52,763 nt of DNA from Candidatus Zixiibacteriota bacterium (GCA_024280215.1 JAJRQO010000033.1:1-52763); one strand, 5' to 3'. Numbered from the stretch's first letter, positions 1 to 8,682 are shown. Numbers and translations: made by a program. Notes: generated by a model not told the origin, from the letters alone.

Positions 1-66
1 ATTCTCTGTTACTAAACGAACAGCTTCTATCTTAAATTGACGGTCATATTTACGTCTTCGTGTCAT
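1..66 (-). CDS. IS3-family transposase OrfA, N-terminal fragment
   Basis: Twenty-two codons are visible from the ATG at 66 leftward to the window edge, beginning MTRRRKYDRQFKIEAVRLV. This is the typical opening of the HTH_Tnp_1 (IS3 OrfA) DNA-binding domain, rich in Arg and Lys with the KIEAVRLV helix. An AGGAGGT ribosome-binding site lies about six bases upstream. OrfA would be joined to OrfB by programmed frameshifting in an intact element. The rest lies outside the window, so whether this copy is complete cannot be judged. Confidence 0.85.
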   Translation of the reverse strand, partial: MTRRRKYDRQFKIEAVRLVTEN

Positions 67-131
67 TGGACACCTCCTATTACGGAATATACTTCTTAAC
101 TTGCTGTCCGTCAATTCGGGGGAGGTTTACA
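1..131 (-). mobile_element. 5' end of an IS3-family insertion sequence
   Basis: The terminal inverted repeat, read on the minus strand from position 131, begins TGTAAACCTCCCCCGAATTG and continues into ACGGACA. It is followed by a Shine-Dalgarno AGGAGGT and the start of an IS3-type OrfA. The related inverted repeat at 52669 (TGGACTTCCCCCGC, then ACGGACA) belongs to the 3' end of an element in the same orientation. The element runs off the left window edge, so only its 5' terminus is present. The insertion has removed the 5' end of the plus-strand secreted-protein gene beginning at 132. Confidence 0.85.
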
Positions 132-2606
132 TCTCTTGATACTTCGGTACAATATACTACTGCTTTGTATGACACTATACCTTTAACTGATGGAGATTAT
201 CCAGGTATAGCTCGAAGCACAGATGATACGTTAGCTTTAAAAATAGGATACAGAATAGAGAAATATTTTAATTACCATCTACACAAACCACATCCTTATA
301 AAGTAGGTCATTCAATAACTGTGATGTCAAGGTCTACAATGCCATCTACTGTTAGCGAAGCTTCATTCTTATCAAATTATGATGAAGCAACAATATTTTA
401 TAACGAAATGAATAACCCGAACGATGGTCAGCCTCATATGATGATTGAATCAGTTGCTATTTATGAAGGATTTCGTAGTTGGCGTGATGGTCAGGGGATT
501 GGCAGAGTTGATTATCATTACAATAGGCTTCATCATAATGGCGTACCTGTAGGAACACAAAGCGATGAACCTATTGTATATGTTGACACAACGAACTGGC
601 CTGACTCATCAAGAGAATATACTATTCCCTATGAAACTTGTTGGCTACTTGGCGAATCTGTTATGCTTGAGGCAAAGGATTTTTCATTGTTGCATAATGA
701 AGGTTCCGCACTTGTAGTCACTTATGACTATACATTTCATCATTGGGAGAAAAAATGGTATACTACCAATTGGAATCTTGAAACATTTCTAACCAAAAAA
801 CTTTGGTTTGAAACACCATGGGATTTTGAAGGAGACCACTACTACGTCGCATACTTCACAGGTGGTCCATACGAAATCGAAATCGTAAGCGACCCTATAC
901 CAGATATACTAATTGGTGAAACTGTGACAGTTGAATGGGTTGTTGATTCTGGTGTCGATAGTTCTACATTTGTTGAGTTACAAGTGCTATATGGTAATGG
1001 AGTTTGGAGTACGATTGCTACAGTCGCTTGGGAATCAAACTATTCATATTTTACTTACGATTGGGTTGCTACAAACGCAGGAGCAAATTGCAATATACGA
1101 CTTGTTGCAACAGACATGGTTGGTAACACAGTTGAAACAATATCCAATAGTTTTTCTATCTGCGACCCATCTGCTGACCCTGACTGTGATTTTTATTATG
1201 GCATAAATGACAATTGCCCTAACGAGTACAACCCCGACCAACTAAACTCCGACGATGACGATTGGGGTAATGCGTGTGATAATTGCTGGGATACAGATTC
1301 GGAAAGCAATGCTGATAGCGATGGAGATGGAATTGGCGATGCGTGTGATTTATGTCCTGATTCTGTAAATGCTGGGAGCCCGTGGTTGAATCAGGATGTG
1401 GACTTTGACGAGGTTGGCAATGGTTGTGATAATTGCCCTTATACTTACAATTCATTGCAATATGATCAGGATGAAGATGGTATAGGGAATTTATGTGATA
1501 ATTGTCCTAATGACTATAACCCTGACCAAGCAGATGTAGATAACGATAGTATTGGAAATGCATGTGACCCTGATTATCAATGTGCTGGTCCACCAATTGC
1601 TGATTATACATATACGACATATATAGATAGTTATTTTCGTTTGGTATTTACTGGCTATGATCAATCAGGTAACATTACAACATCTATATGGGACTATGGT
1701 GATGGAGCTAAACATGACACTGCTTATACAGTAGTAAATTTATATACTGCTCCAGGTGTTTATACCGTAACACATACTGTCGAAAATGCTTGTGGTTCTG
1801 ATGATACTACCTTTAACATCGTGTACCCATGCCAACTCAACATAGACGTAGACGGCGATGGGCTTGACGATAACGACTGTGATAATTGTCCAACAATTTA
1901 TAACCCTGAACAAATAGACAGTGATGGAGATGGCATGGGTGACGCATGCGATTGTTGTTATGTTGACCGTGGCAATGTTGATGGTGGTCCCGATGACGGA
2001 ACTTTTGCAGGATCCGTTGATATTGGTGATTTAGTGTATATGGTTGATTATATGTTTCGTAGTGGACCAAACTATCTGTGTCCAGAGGAAGCTGCTGTTG
2101 ATGGAAATGAACCAATTGATATTTCTGATTTAGTTTATTTTGTCGCATTTATGTTTCAAAACGGTGCTGACCCTGCCACTTGTAACCCTCCAACAACAGA
2201 ACCGTTAATAGACGACCCATTTGTTACATTTGGTGAGTCTTTCATGGATGGTTTAATCATAGGTCCTCCTCCAATAGACCCACCTCCTTCAACAACTTCA
2301 CTTTTAACAACTTATGCCAACGGTGTTACGACAATTAATTTAAACAGTACGGTCGCTTTAAAAGGTTTAGAATTATATATTTCAAGTCCAATAGAAATCA
2401 CACCTACAAACATCATGTCTAATTCATTAGACTTTCTTTCACATTATGGAAATAATGAATTGCATGTAGGTATTTTAGATATTGCAGGTGTATTGCTTAT
2501 AAGTACTGGTAGTCAGGATATAATTGAAATAACAGGTAACTACCAAATTTCATCGGCACTTGCTGTTGATGCAAATGGAAGTAAAGTTACTGTGATTATT
2601 CAGTAA
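132..2606 (+). pseudogene. Secreted multidomain protein (Ig-like, TSP3, PKD, dockerin), 5' truncated by IS
   Basis: The frame is open from 60, but codons before 132 come from the IS inverted repeat, so the native start and signal peptide are lost. Numbering from 60, residues about 24-265 are an unassigned region and 275-368 look Ig/fibronectin-like. Residues 370-510 and about 600-640 hold thrombospondin type-3 calcium-binding repeats (DSDGDGIGDACDLCP type). A PKD domain spans about 515-595 (DYGDG and PGVYTVTHTV motifs). Two dockerin-like EF repeats follow at about 650-720 (VDIGDLVYMVDYMF and IDISDLVYFVAFMF). The last 110 residues are a beta-rich domain reminiscent of cohesin (ALKGLELYISS). 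In this lineage such proteins are extracellular or surface proteins; ligand unknown. The GTG at 60 within the IS could permit translation, but the product would lack a normal export signal. Confidence 0.8.
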
Positions 2607-2620
2607 GTTATTACATACAA

Positions 2621-2646
2621 GGCAGGTTTCTAAAGCGAGACCTGCC
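2621..2646. repeat. Short hairpin repeat at gene end
   Basis: GGCAGGT and ACCTGCC are separated by about 12 bases, 14 bp after the stop of the truncated dockerin gene. The tail CCTACTAAT also follows the hairpin at 9479-9503. It lacks a clean T-run, so it is better called a palindromic intergenic repeat that may act in mRNA 3'-end stability. Confidence 0.5.
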
Positions 2647-2921
2647 CTACTAATTTTCCCCTGTAACGCAAATCATGCGACGGCTCTATCTTTTATTGAC
2701 TATATATTTTTCCTTAATATATTACATGTAATCGAAAGGCGTAAAGTTTTCTTAACTTTCTCACATGTATATAGTTAATCTTTCTTCATTTGAGTATCAT
2801 CTACGCTAATCAAGGAAACACTTATTTACGCATATAAATAAACTATCAATATGGAGGATTGTACATGAGTAAATTTGACTATCTGTATATGAAATTTCAT
2901 GTTTAGATAGCCAATGAGATT
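2647..2921. other. Gene-free stretch with an orphan translation start
   Basis: No protein gene is evident. A very good ribosome-binding site (GGAGG, six bases before ATG at 2865) leads only to a 13-codon frame ending TAG at 2906 (MSKFDYLYMKFHV). It could be a leader peptide or the first codons of a decayed gene; nothing recognisable follows in frame. Confidence 0.3.
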
Positions 2922-3200
2922 TTAAACGTTTGACTTTTTAGTACGATGATTTCTCAGCCTTTCTATGATACGTTTTTGCTGTTTTGTGCTAACCAAAAAC
3001 AGATGCAACATGAACCTATCAGGTCCAAACCAACAAGCTGATAAATTTTCAATACTCAATCTACATCCGTAAAAAACGAATTTCCCCAATGGTTTATAGC
3101 TATTGGGGATCTTTTTTTTAGCACTACAATATATAGGACAATTCCCATAGTTCTGAGATTTCATCTCTTCTTTTGAAGAAATTGATACAGCCATATCCAA
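2922..3200 (-). CDS. Hypothetical protein, doubtful
   Basis: This is a 92-codon open frame with three cysteines in the first half (CPIYC and YGC) and a basic C-terminus (KQQKRIIERLRNH). No family is recognised. There is no convincing ribosome-binding site before ATG 3200, and the frame stands alone between unrelated plus-strand genes. The Cys spacing could be a decayed zinc ribbon. It is listed because it fills an otherwise empty stretch, but it may be spurious. Confidence 0.3.
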   Translation of the reverse strand: MDMAVSISSKEEMKSQNYGNCPIYCSAKKKIPNSYKPLGKFVFYGCRLSIENLSACWFGPDRFMLHLFLVSTKQQKRIIERLRNHRTKKSNV

Positions 3201-3335
3201 AACATTTCAATCATAACAACCAACGACACTATCACTTACAAAGAAAATATCGGTTTTATCCTCTACTGGCATCATCGTTGCAAATGAGTATTGCGTGAAA
3301 AAAAGTGAACAACTCATCTTAGAGGACGGTACGTT

Positions 3336-3569
3336 ATGAAAGTCAAGTTTGTGTTAACAATGGATGATTTAACAGTAAACGATAAACAAATCGACCAAGT
3401 AATTTTAGACTGGCAATCAGATGTAAATCAAAACGAAATTTTAGAACTCTCGCACAATTGGATTACATCAAAGAATTTCTTAACCAAACGGATGGAAGGT
3501 CTCACACGAGTCGGTGAATCTTCATTGACCATTGAGCCTTTAGAAGAGGAACAAGATGCAAACTATTGA
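3336..3569 (+). CDS. Small hypothetical protein, 77 aa
   Basis: This is a short acidic soluble protein starting at an ATG with AGAGGAC about ten bases upstream. It has no signal peptide, membrane segment or known motif. The end (LEEEQDANY) overlaps the next gene by 14 bases, and the ribosome-binding site of that gene (GAGGAAC) lies inside this one, so the two are translationally coupled. The function is unknown and must be linked to the membrane protein that follows. Confidence 0.6.
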   Translation: MKVKFVLTMDDLTVNDKQIDQVILDWQSDVNQNEILELSHNWITSKNFLTKRMEGLTRVGESSLTIEPLEEEQDANY

Positions 3570-3891
3570 TCTACTCAATCAAGCAAAAAGTTTCGCAGAT
3601 TCAGCTACACTCAAAGCAGATGAATACTCCTCGGTAATTACATCTACTCAGGGTTTCATTATGGAACACTTCGGACAGAACGGATTATACGCTGCCTATA
3701 TAGTTGTTGGTGCCTTGGGGCTTTTCCTGCTTTCACTTGTGGCACGAATGGCATTTTCAACTTTGAAATACTTGGTTATTCCATCGGTGGTGTTGGCATT
3801 TGCGGGATCATTTTTTGCCCCGTACTCTTTTGCCGCACTCCTGCCTGTGACAGCATCAGTCTGTGCCGTCTTTCTGATTGTAAAGGGGTAA
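3556..3891 (+). CDS. Small membrane protein, 111 aa
   Basis: After a polar N-terminal region of about 45 residues (amphipathic, possibly helical) come about three closely spaced hydrophobic segments: YAAYIVVGALGLFLLSLVA, YLVIPSVVLAFAGSFFA and ALLPVTASVCAVFLIV. It would sit in the inner membrane with the N-terminus on one side. The ATG at 3556 has a good GAGGAAC ribosome-binding site. It is coupled to the 77-aa gene upstream. No family is recognised, and no phage lysis or secretion partner is adjacent. Confidence 0.6.
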   Translation: MQTIDLLNQAKSFADSATLKADEYSSVITSTQGFIMEHFGQNGLYAAYIVVGALGLFLLSLVARMAFSTLKYLVIPSVVLAFAGSFFAPYSFAALLPVTASVCAVFLIVKG

Positions 3892-4156
3892 CAGCCCAAC
3901 TCTGTACCCCTAATTATCTTATTGATACTGACCCATACTATGTCACAATTCTAAAAGGGATATTCCCCAATAAAGAGTTGGTCAAACCCTATAATATTTC
4001 TATTTTTTTCAAAACGCAATTCTTTCACTGACAACGATACCGCCATAGACAGCAACAACTTACAACGTTTTTTCAGTTTGGCAAGAGTCTTGCAATGTAA
4101 TATATGAAACAATAAACCTCAGCACTAAACAAGCAAGAAATGAAGGGTGAACTTCA

Positions 4157-4609
4157 ATGGCTGAAAAAAAATGTATTAACTGCGAAAATGAACTTATACA
4201 AAAACAAGGTATTTGGCTCTGCTCCTCCTGTAACACAAAAGAGGTAAAACTCGCCCATCTTTTTGATGATGAGGTCTATGATGATGGCTATATATTCATC
4301 GAATGTCCAGGAGCAACTTTATATAAAGAAGGATCTAATGAAGTTGAAAATGGTGTCGAATTTCTTGACCGTGACGATCCAAAAAAAGGATACAAGATTG
4401 TTGGTAAAGCAGTCTATGCCCCTACTCATAAGAAACGTCGTCGAATTAAAAAAGAGTTAGCGGGTCGAATCTCCCGTTGTCAAGGATGTCAGGATTATAC
4501 AGTACGGATGCGTCGTCGTGAAGGTGTTGATTTCTTTATCCCGTCGACAAAATATCCCGGACGAAAGAAACTGAAAACTGTCGAGCATGTTCCCTATGAA
4601 CCAGTCTAA
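4157..4609 (+). CDS. Zinc-ribbon protein, 150 aa
   Basis: An N-terminal zinc ribbon is clear: C6-x2-C9 and C22-x2-C25. A basic stretch KKRRRIKKE lies at 92-100, followed by a second C108-x2-C111. From 108 on the spacing resembles the C4 zinc finger of type I topoisomerases (CxxC, then FF, then YPG), but the second cysteine pair is replaced (FFIPSTKYPGRKK), so that finger is probably degenerate. A nucleic-acid-binding role is inferred from the zinc ribbon and basic residues. An AGGGTGA ribosome-binding site precedes the ATG. It is monocistronic by spacing. No named family is recognised. Confidence 0.65.
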   Translation: MAEKKCINCENELIQKQGIWLCSSCNTKEVKLAHLFDDEVYDDGYIFIECPGATLYKEGSNEVENGVEFLDRDDPKKGYKIVGKAVYAPTHKKRRRIKKELAGRISRCQGCQDYTVRMRRREGVDFFIPSTKYPGRKKLKTVEHVPYEPV

Positions 4610-4623
4610 CTGCTATACCATAA

Positions 4624-4697
4624 CACCATCCCCAACTTGATTGGGGAACCAACATTGAACCAACACCATCCCCGAGTTAATCGGGGAACCAACATTG
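4624..4697. repeat. Two tandem palindromic repeats
   Basis: Two 34-bp copies (4624-4657 and 4664-4697) lie 40 bp apart. Each contains an inverted repeat (CCCCAA cttga TTGGGG, and CCCCGA gttaa TCGGGG) followed by AACCAACATTG. Compensatory changes keep both stems paired. They belong to the same general palindrome type as those at 8441 and 9221, in opposite orientation. Confidence 0.65.
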
Positions 4698-4878
4698 TTG
4701 TTTTGAGAGCAAATTAAAAACCTGTTTTCAACTATGAAGCACTATAAGTTTTTTGTAGGTCGGCGTTCCAAGTATCCGCCAAGATGAATGCAGAACCCGA
4801 CAAAAGTTTTTATCAATTAAGAGTAGCAGATATACGCATCTTCTGCTCGCATGAAAGTATCATTCTGGTACGTTTCTG

Positions 4879-4911
4879 AAAGGCTCCCTATATATAAGGA
4901 GCCTTTTTTGT
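4879..4911. terminator. Bidirectional terminator
   Basis: AAAGGCTCC, then CTATATATAA, then GGAGCCTTTTTT forms a nine-bp stem with a T-run, and the A-run allows the mirror structure. It separates the plus-strand zinc-ribbon gene from the end of the minus-strand four-gene operon, whose last stop is at 4919. Confidence 0.85.
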
Positions 4912-4918
4912 TATTATT

Positions 4919-5293
4919 CTAAAAATACTTATCTAAATAATCTTCGATAGGCAAATCAGTATCAATTTTTTCAGTACTGATATTTTTCTCAAGCCACGCA
5001 TAATCAATATTCCCAATAATTGCAACTCTATTAGATGTGTTAGGTTGATTTTCAACGATGAGATATTCTTCAACATGCCACAAAACTTTCATAGTTAGGC
5101 AAAAACCTTGAACACCTTTAGCGTAACAAGCGTTATGAAAATTAAGTTCTATTAAATTATTTTCTATTAATTTTCTAAACTCAAAAATCTTAATCGGTGA
5201 AAAATAAGGTCCCCACCCATACCCTGGTAACATTTGCCAAGAGTACCAGTTACCAATATCTAACTTGAGTTTATTTTCATCTTGAGTTTTCAA
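4919..5293 (-). CDS. Hypothetical protein, last gene of the four-gene operon
   Basis: This is a 124-residue soluble protein, aromatic-rich near its start (NWYSWQMLPGYGWGPYFSP). It has no recognised domain, signal peptide or membrane segment. The start is a TTG at 5293 with GAGGAC eight bases upstream; an in-frame ATG is absent nearby. It follows the PD-(D/E)XK-like gene by 20 bases and is followed by a strong terminator. This placement makes it part of the operon beginning at 7831. It might be an immunity, specificity or accessory subunit, but this is only inference from position. Confidence 0.6.
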   Translation of the reverse strand: MKTQDENKLKLDIGNWYSWQMLPGYGWGPYFSPIKIFEFRKLIENNLIELNFHNACYAKGVQGFCLTMKVLWHVEEYLIVENQPNTSNRVAIIGNIDYAWLEKNISTEKIDTDLPIEDYLDKYF

Positions 5294-5313
5294 ATTATAT
5301 AGTCCTCATTTTA

Positions 5314-6261
5314 CTATCTGCTTATAATATTTTCCACTGAATACATATTATTTTCATACAATCCATATCCATGAAAATTAGCCTGTGAAAAAAGAACTCT
5401 GAATTTAACATTCATTTCCTGGCAAACTAACAACTCTTTTTGAAGCTTTGTATCTGTTGGTTTATGATTAGCAAGAACAAACATCACATCAACTATATCA
5501 TCTAATTTTGTTATCTTAAATGAGTTACTATTTAGTGCAGGAACTAAACCTAAATCTCTTTTTTGCTGAAATTGTTTGATAACAAAATTTTTAAGAGCAT
5601 CTACTTTATCAGAATCTTTGAAAAATTTCTTATACTGAGTTAAATGATCTACCATACCAGATTTTCCTTTTAAAGCAGAATCACCATACTTCATTTCGAT
5701 TAGTGTTAATCGAGGTAAATATCCTTTTTGAAGTTTTCGAGCTGTTGAAGTTGAACGCCAGAGAATTGCTAATGCATCAAAACGAGCATTTTGTTTTTCT
5801 TCATACTCTACAGCATATTCAATATCTGAGATAAAGTAATCCGTTCCATGAGCAATATTTTTATTCCCATTATTATCTGAAACTAAAATCTGTTGAAAGG
5901 CACGTTCATGATTTTTCTTTTTCCCAAGATATAAATCCATACCATTTTTCAACAAAGCAAAGCTGTTAATCCATAGTTCAATCTCACCCCTATTCAAAAT
6001 AATTTCTGGTAATTCTAATGGTTTTAGTCCAGCACCTTTAAAGTATTTGAAATCAAAAAAAGCACTATACTCCTTTTTTGATTTTGGTTTTAATCTTAAA
6101 AGATTTCCTCCTTGATAATATATATTTATATAATTCTCTCGAATTTCTAAATCTAAAGTTGTGTCAAGAACAACTCTTTTTAAAAGCGGATTTAAAAAAC
6201 CAAATTTCAAATCATTCATAAAAGAATCACTAAGTACTCGTCGTTTGTGTATTTTACTCAC
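5314..6261 (-). CDS. PD-(D/E)XK nuclease-like protein
   Basis: This is a 315-residue protein with the layout of a PD-(D/E)XK phosphodiesterase core. An acidic residue in ARFDALAI (about residue 160) is followed by LTLIEMKYGDSAL (about 190), where the E-x-K sits on a hydrophobic strand, then by a helix with a conserved Gln (HLTQYKKFF). This fold is used by restriction enzymes, Shedu/SduA-type effectors and repair nucleases. I cannot assign a family. The start is GTG at 6261 with GGAGC upstream. It lies 13 bases after the beta-CASP gene in the same operon, so a joint nucleic-acid-processing or defence role is plausible. Confidence 0.65.
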   Translation of the reverse strand: MSKIHKRRVLSDSFMNDLKFGFLNPLLKRVVLDTTLDLEIRENYINIYYQGGNLLRLKPKSKKEYSAFFDFKYFKGAGLKPLELPEIILNRGEIELWINSFALLKNGMDLYLGKKKNHERAFQQILVSDNNGNKNIAHGTDYFISDIEYAVEYEEKQNARFDALAILWRSTSTARKLQKGYLPRLTLIEMKYGDSALKGKSGMVDHLTQYKKFFKDSDKVDALKNFVIKQFQQKRDLGLVPALNSNSFKITKLDDIVDVMFVLANHKPTDTKLQKELLVCQEMNVKFRVLFSQANFHGYGLYENNMYSVENIISR

Positions 6262-6274
6262 TATAGCTCCTATT

Positions 6275-7588
6275 TTATTTTATAGTTATTGAATTACCAT
6301 TTTGTAAAATTTTTGTCTTTGAATATTCTTTTTCAAACCACTCTGGCAATGTTGTATGAATCGGTATCAGATTATGTGGTTTTAATGTTTTGATAGTATC
6401 TCTTATCGTACTTGCATCGGCATGCCCGCTTGTATGAAGAAATATTTCTTTTGTACTTTGTTCTTTTAACCAATTCAAAAATCGTTCACTCTTCTCATCA
6501 TCACGATACCCCTCCCACATAGAATAAAAGAGAAGGGAGTTCTTTAGCGGTAGATGATTAAGAAAATCTTTCACAGATGGTCGCACTATTATTAAGTATT
6601 TTGAAGGGTTCTCTATAATTTCTTCTTTAGCGATTTTCCATTTTTGAAATTCATACAAAGCTTTAACAGAAGATTGTTTTACCAAATAAGAACAGAATCT
6701 GCTTGAGAAATACACTCGCACATCTTGGAATTTTTTAGACGGATACGGAATCACATTTGATTGCCCTGCTATTTTAAGCATGTGGGCAGTATATGGGTCT
6801 ATCACAAAAGTTCTACCTGTACGTTTAGCAGACCGATATGCAGTCACCAACCGATCAATATTTTGTGAACTTGTCCAAATCATTGCTAATCCATCACAAT
6901 TAGATATTTCTTTAACAGCCTGCTCTTCCAAATTCTTTTCAGTTATTGGGGTTTCGTCAAGTCTTGACAATGTAGTACCTTCTATAATCAATACATCTAA
7001 TGGTTGTTTTACTTTCTTTAATATTTTATCCCACAATTTTACTTTTCGACCATGTTGTCTAAAATCTCCTGTATAGAAAATAGTTCTGTTTTTGTCTGTT
7101 ATTTCAAAAGCAGATGCTTCAAAAGCTGAATGGTCAACTAAGTGAGGTCTAATTTCAAATCCACCAACGGTAAATTTGCTTCCTGGAATAAATAACTTAA
7201 CTCTATCTTCTTGAATTTTAGGTCGTCCAAGTAATTCAGCTGATTTATTTATCATCTTCAATGAAATTTCTGAAAACCATATTTGAATTTCTGGTTTTAA
7301 CCATTGTACAATCCCCCAATGGTCAGGATGTGAATGTGATATCACAACCGCATCAATTTTGTTTGTACGGTCATCCCAAACATATATACCCGCAATATCG
7401 ATAAATTCAGAATTCTTAACGAGTTCTTCTCCCTGCACAGTAGTAATATCTGCTGGAAGAGGTATATCAAAGATATTTGAATCTAATGACAGCCCCAAAT
7501 CAATTAAAATATTTGTCTTTTCTGATTGCAACTCAACGCAACTACCGCCTATTTGATTGTGTCCTCTAAGAATTGTGCATGTAATCAT
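6275..7588 (-). CDS. Beta-CASP metallo-beta-lactamase-fold protein (RNase J-like)
   Basis: The N-terminus GHNQIGGSCVEL resembles RNase J/CPSF-type enzymes. Motif 2 is SHSHPDHWG (about residues 105-113), further metal ligands are DHSAFEASAF and YTGDFRQHG, and the C-terminal TSGHADASTIRDTIKTLKPHNLIPIH is the beta-CASP signature. At 437 residues it is shorter than full RNase J (about 555), lacking the C-terminal RNA-binding extension. Family knowledge predicts a zinc-dependent endo- or exonuclease on RNA or DNA. Its ATG follows directly after the stop of the upstream 80-aa gene, with AAGGT overlapping that gene's end, so translation is coupled. It is probably not the housekeeping RNase J given its neighbours. 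Confidence 0.8.
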   Translation of the reverse strand: MITCTILRGHNQIGGSCVELQSEKTNILIDLGLSLDSNIFDIPLPADITTVQGEELVKNSEFIDIAGIYVWDDRTNKIDAVVISHSHPDHWGIVQWLKPEIQIWFSEISLKMINKSAELLGRPKIQEDRVKLFIPGSKFTVGGFEIRPHLVDHSAFEASAFEITDKNRTIFYTGDFRQHGRKVKLWDKILKKVKQPLDVLIIEGTTLSRLDETPITEKNLEEQAVKEISNCDGLAMIWTSSQNIDRLVTAYRSAKRTGRTFVIDPYTAHMLKIAGQSNVIPYPSKKFQDVRVYFSSRFCSYLVKQSSVKALYEFQKWKIAKEEIIENPSKYLIIVRPSVKDFLNHLPLKNSLLFYSMWEGYRDDEKSERFLNWLKEQSTKEIFLHTSGHADASTIRDTIKTLKPHNLIPIHTTLPEWFEKEYSKTKILQNGNSITIK

Positions 7589-7831
7589 CTATAATGATAC
7601 CTTATTCTCAATTTTGTTCAAGTTAATTATCCTATTGTTGAACCAACGTCTGATTATATAACTTCTGATTATTGAAATTATTGTAAACCATAAACCAATT
7701 AGAAAATTTTCAGATAATGTTATGTGGATATCAAAAATTGGAAATATTATTAACTGACTTACAATAGCAATTCCATACCCTACCATAACATTTGTGAAAG
7801 ATTCAATTAAACTGTTTTTCTTTGACTGCAT
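7589..7831 (-). CDS. Phage-type small membrane protein (DUF7220-like)
   Basis: Eighty residues with two membrane helices (about 13-35 and 42-60) and the pattern SLIESFTNVMVGY, QLIIFPIF, SIIRSYIIRRWFN. This matches the small DUF7220-type proteins often carried by phages and prophages; the assignment is from memory of the pattern. A GGAGAC ribosome-binding site lies before the ATG. It is the first gene of a four-gene operon and abuts the beta-CASP gene. Its role is unknown; a membrane anchor or effector is possible. Its presence is the main sign that the operon is mobile or phage-derived. Confidence 0.65.
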   Translation of the reverse strand: MQSKKNSLIESFTNVMVGYGIAIVSQLIIFPIFDIHITLSENFLIGLWFTIISIIRSYIIRRWFNNRIINLNKIENKVSL

Positions 7832-8006
7832 ACAGTCTCCTTATATTTAGTATTATCAACACCTTTAATCGTATTATAGGTAACGGCACTGACAAGGTAT
7901 GTCAGTTTAATTTTAACAATCCAAGTTTTTTCTAATACTCCCCAGATTCTCAATACATCGCATTGTATGTGGAAGCTAATTATCTTCTAGCCGAACCTTT
8001 AGGGAA

Positions 8007-8142
8007 TGTTGAAAAACCTCTTGTTTTGGAATATACTTTCCGCCAAGGAGGACTCAGTATGACATATTATAAGTTGTTGTCTTTCAAGTCACCCTGAGCG
8101 GAGTCGAAGGGCCTTGAAAGACATATTGAATTTTATCAACAA
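8007..8142 (-). repeat. MITE-like element, copy 1
   Basis: About 136 bp bounded by TGTTGAAAAA and an imperfect inverse near 8136-8142. It is roughly 80 percent or more identical by eye, in inverted orientation, to the element at 36188-36317. Its core carries a palindrome built from CTTTCAAGTCACCCTGAG and its complement (8089-8125). It has no coding capacity. Confidence 0.7.
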
Positions 8143-8435
8143 ACCCTTAGAATGGGTTTCTATTCATTCGACAATTTCAATACACCATCATACTATTGAT
8201 GTAATGCTAACCCTCCTATATGAAAACTATTTTTTTTATGCATTGTCAGGAACCCTTTCCTAACAATAAACCAACAACGCCGACAGCTTTCACAATCACC
8301 ACAATACCTGTATCGATAAAACTGATTTCACAAGACGAACCCAATCTGCTATAACAGCATGAGTCTGTTTTATTTATAACGAAAAGTGAAAAATAAAATT
8401 GTGGAGAACTTATTAAAACTAGAAAGTTCCGACTC

Positions 8436-8466
8436 GGGATCCCAAATCAAGTTTGGGATGACATTA
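8436..8466. repeat. Palindromic repeat of the GATC-CCC...GGG type
   Basis: CGGGATCCCAAATCAAGTTT continues into GGGATGACATT. The stem is CCCAAA/TTTGGG around TCAAG. The tail GGGATGACATT is shared with the repeat at 9216-9244, where the stem is CCCCGA/TCGGGG, so stem bases covary while loop and tail are kept. Confidence 0.6.
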
Positions 8467-8531
8467 TTATAATATTTTTATAATTGACTCCCCTGTAAAT
8501 AGAGGTTGGGGGGTGTTTGTTTTAAATGATG

Positions 8532-8645
8532 TTATTGCCATATCTCATAGTTTTGTGTGCATACTTCAATAAGACAATTTGATGTAGCAAGATTAGATGC
8601 AAATGCTAATCCTAAAAACAATAATAGAAAATAGAATCTTATCAT
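8532..8645 (-). CDS. Short exported peptide, 37 aa
   Basis: ATG at 8645 follows a clear GGAGAGG ribosome-binding site. The product MIRFYFLLLFLGLAFASNLA begins with a near-perfect signal peptide with cleavage likely after AFA. That leaves about 21 residues with two cysteines, ending in Trp-Gln. It starts 37 bases after the stop of the lipoprotein gene at 8683 on the same strand, so it is likely cotranscribed. Function unknown. The strength of the ribosome-binding site and signal peptide argue that it is real despite its length. Confidence 0.5.
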   Translation of the reverse strand: MIRFYFLLLFLGLAFASNLATSNCLIEVCTQNYEIWQ

Positions 8646-8682
8646 ATTTAATATCCTCTCCAATGATTTTAATAAAAATTAT

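Larger units (their letters stand above)
7832..8531. other. Repeat-rich gene-free region
   Basis: About 700 bp without a supported protein gene. It holds the promoter side of the four-gene operon, the MITE-like element at 8007-8142, a palindrome TTGTCAGGAACCCTTTCCTAACAA near 8243-8266 (a relative of the terminator hairpin at 23764), and a CCCAAA-tcaag-TTTGGG palindrome at 8441-8457. The stretch at about 8360-8400 (TTTTATTTATAacGAAAAGTG) resembles one at about 22630-22660. Confidence 0.6.

Noticed and set aside
4624-4697. Possible CRISPR array
   Set aside because: Only two repeat units exist, the stems covary and the spacer between them is just six bases; palindromic repeats of the same kind occur elsewhere.
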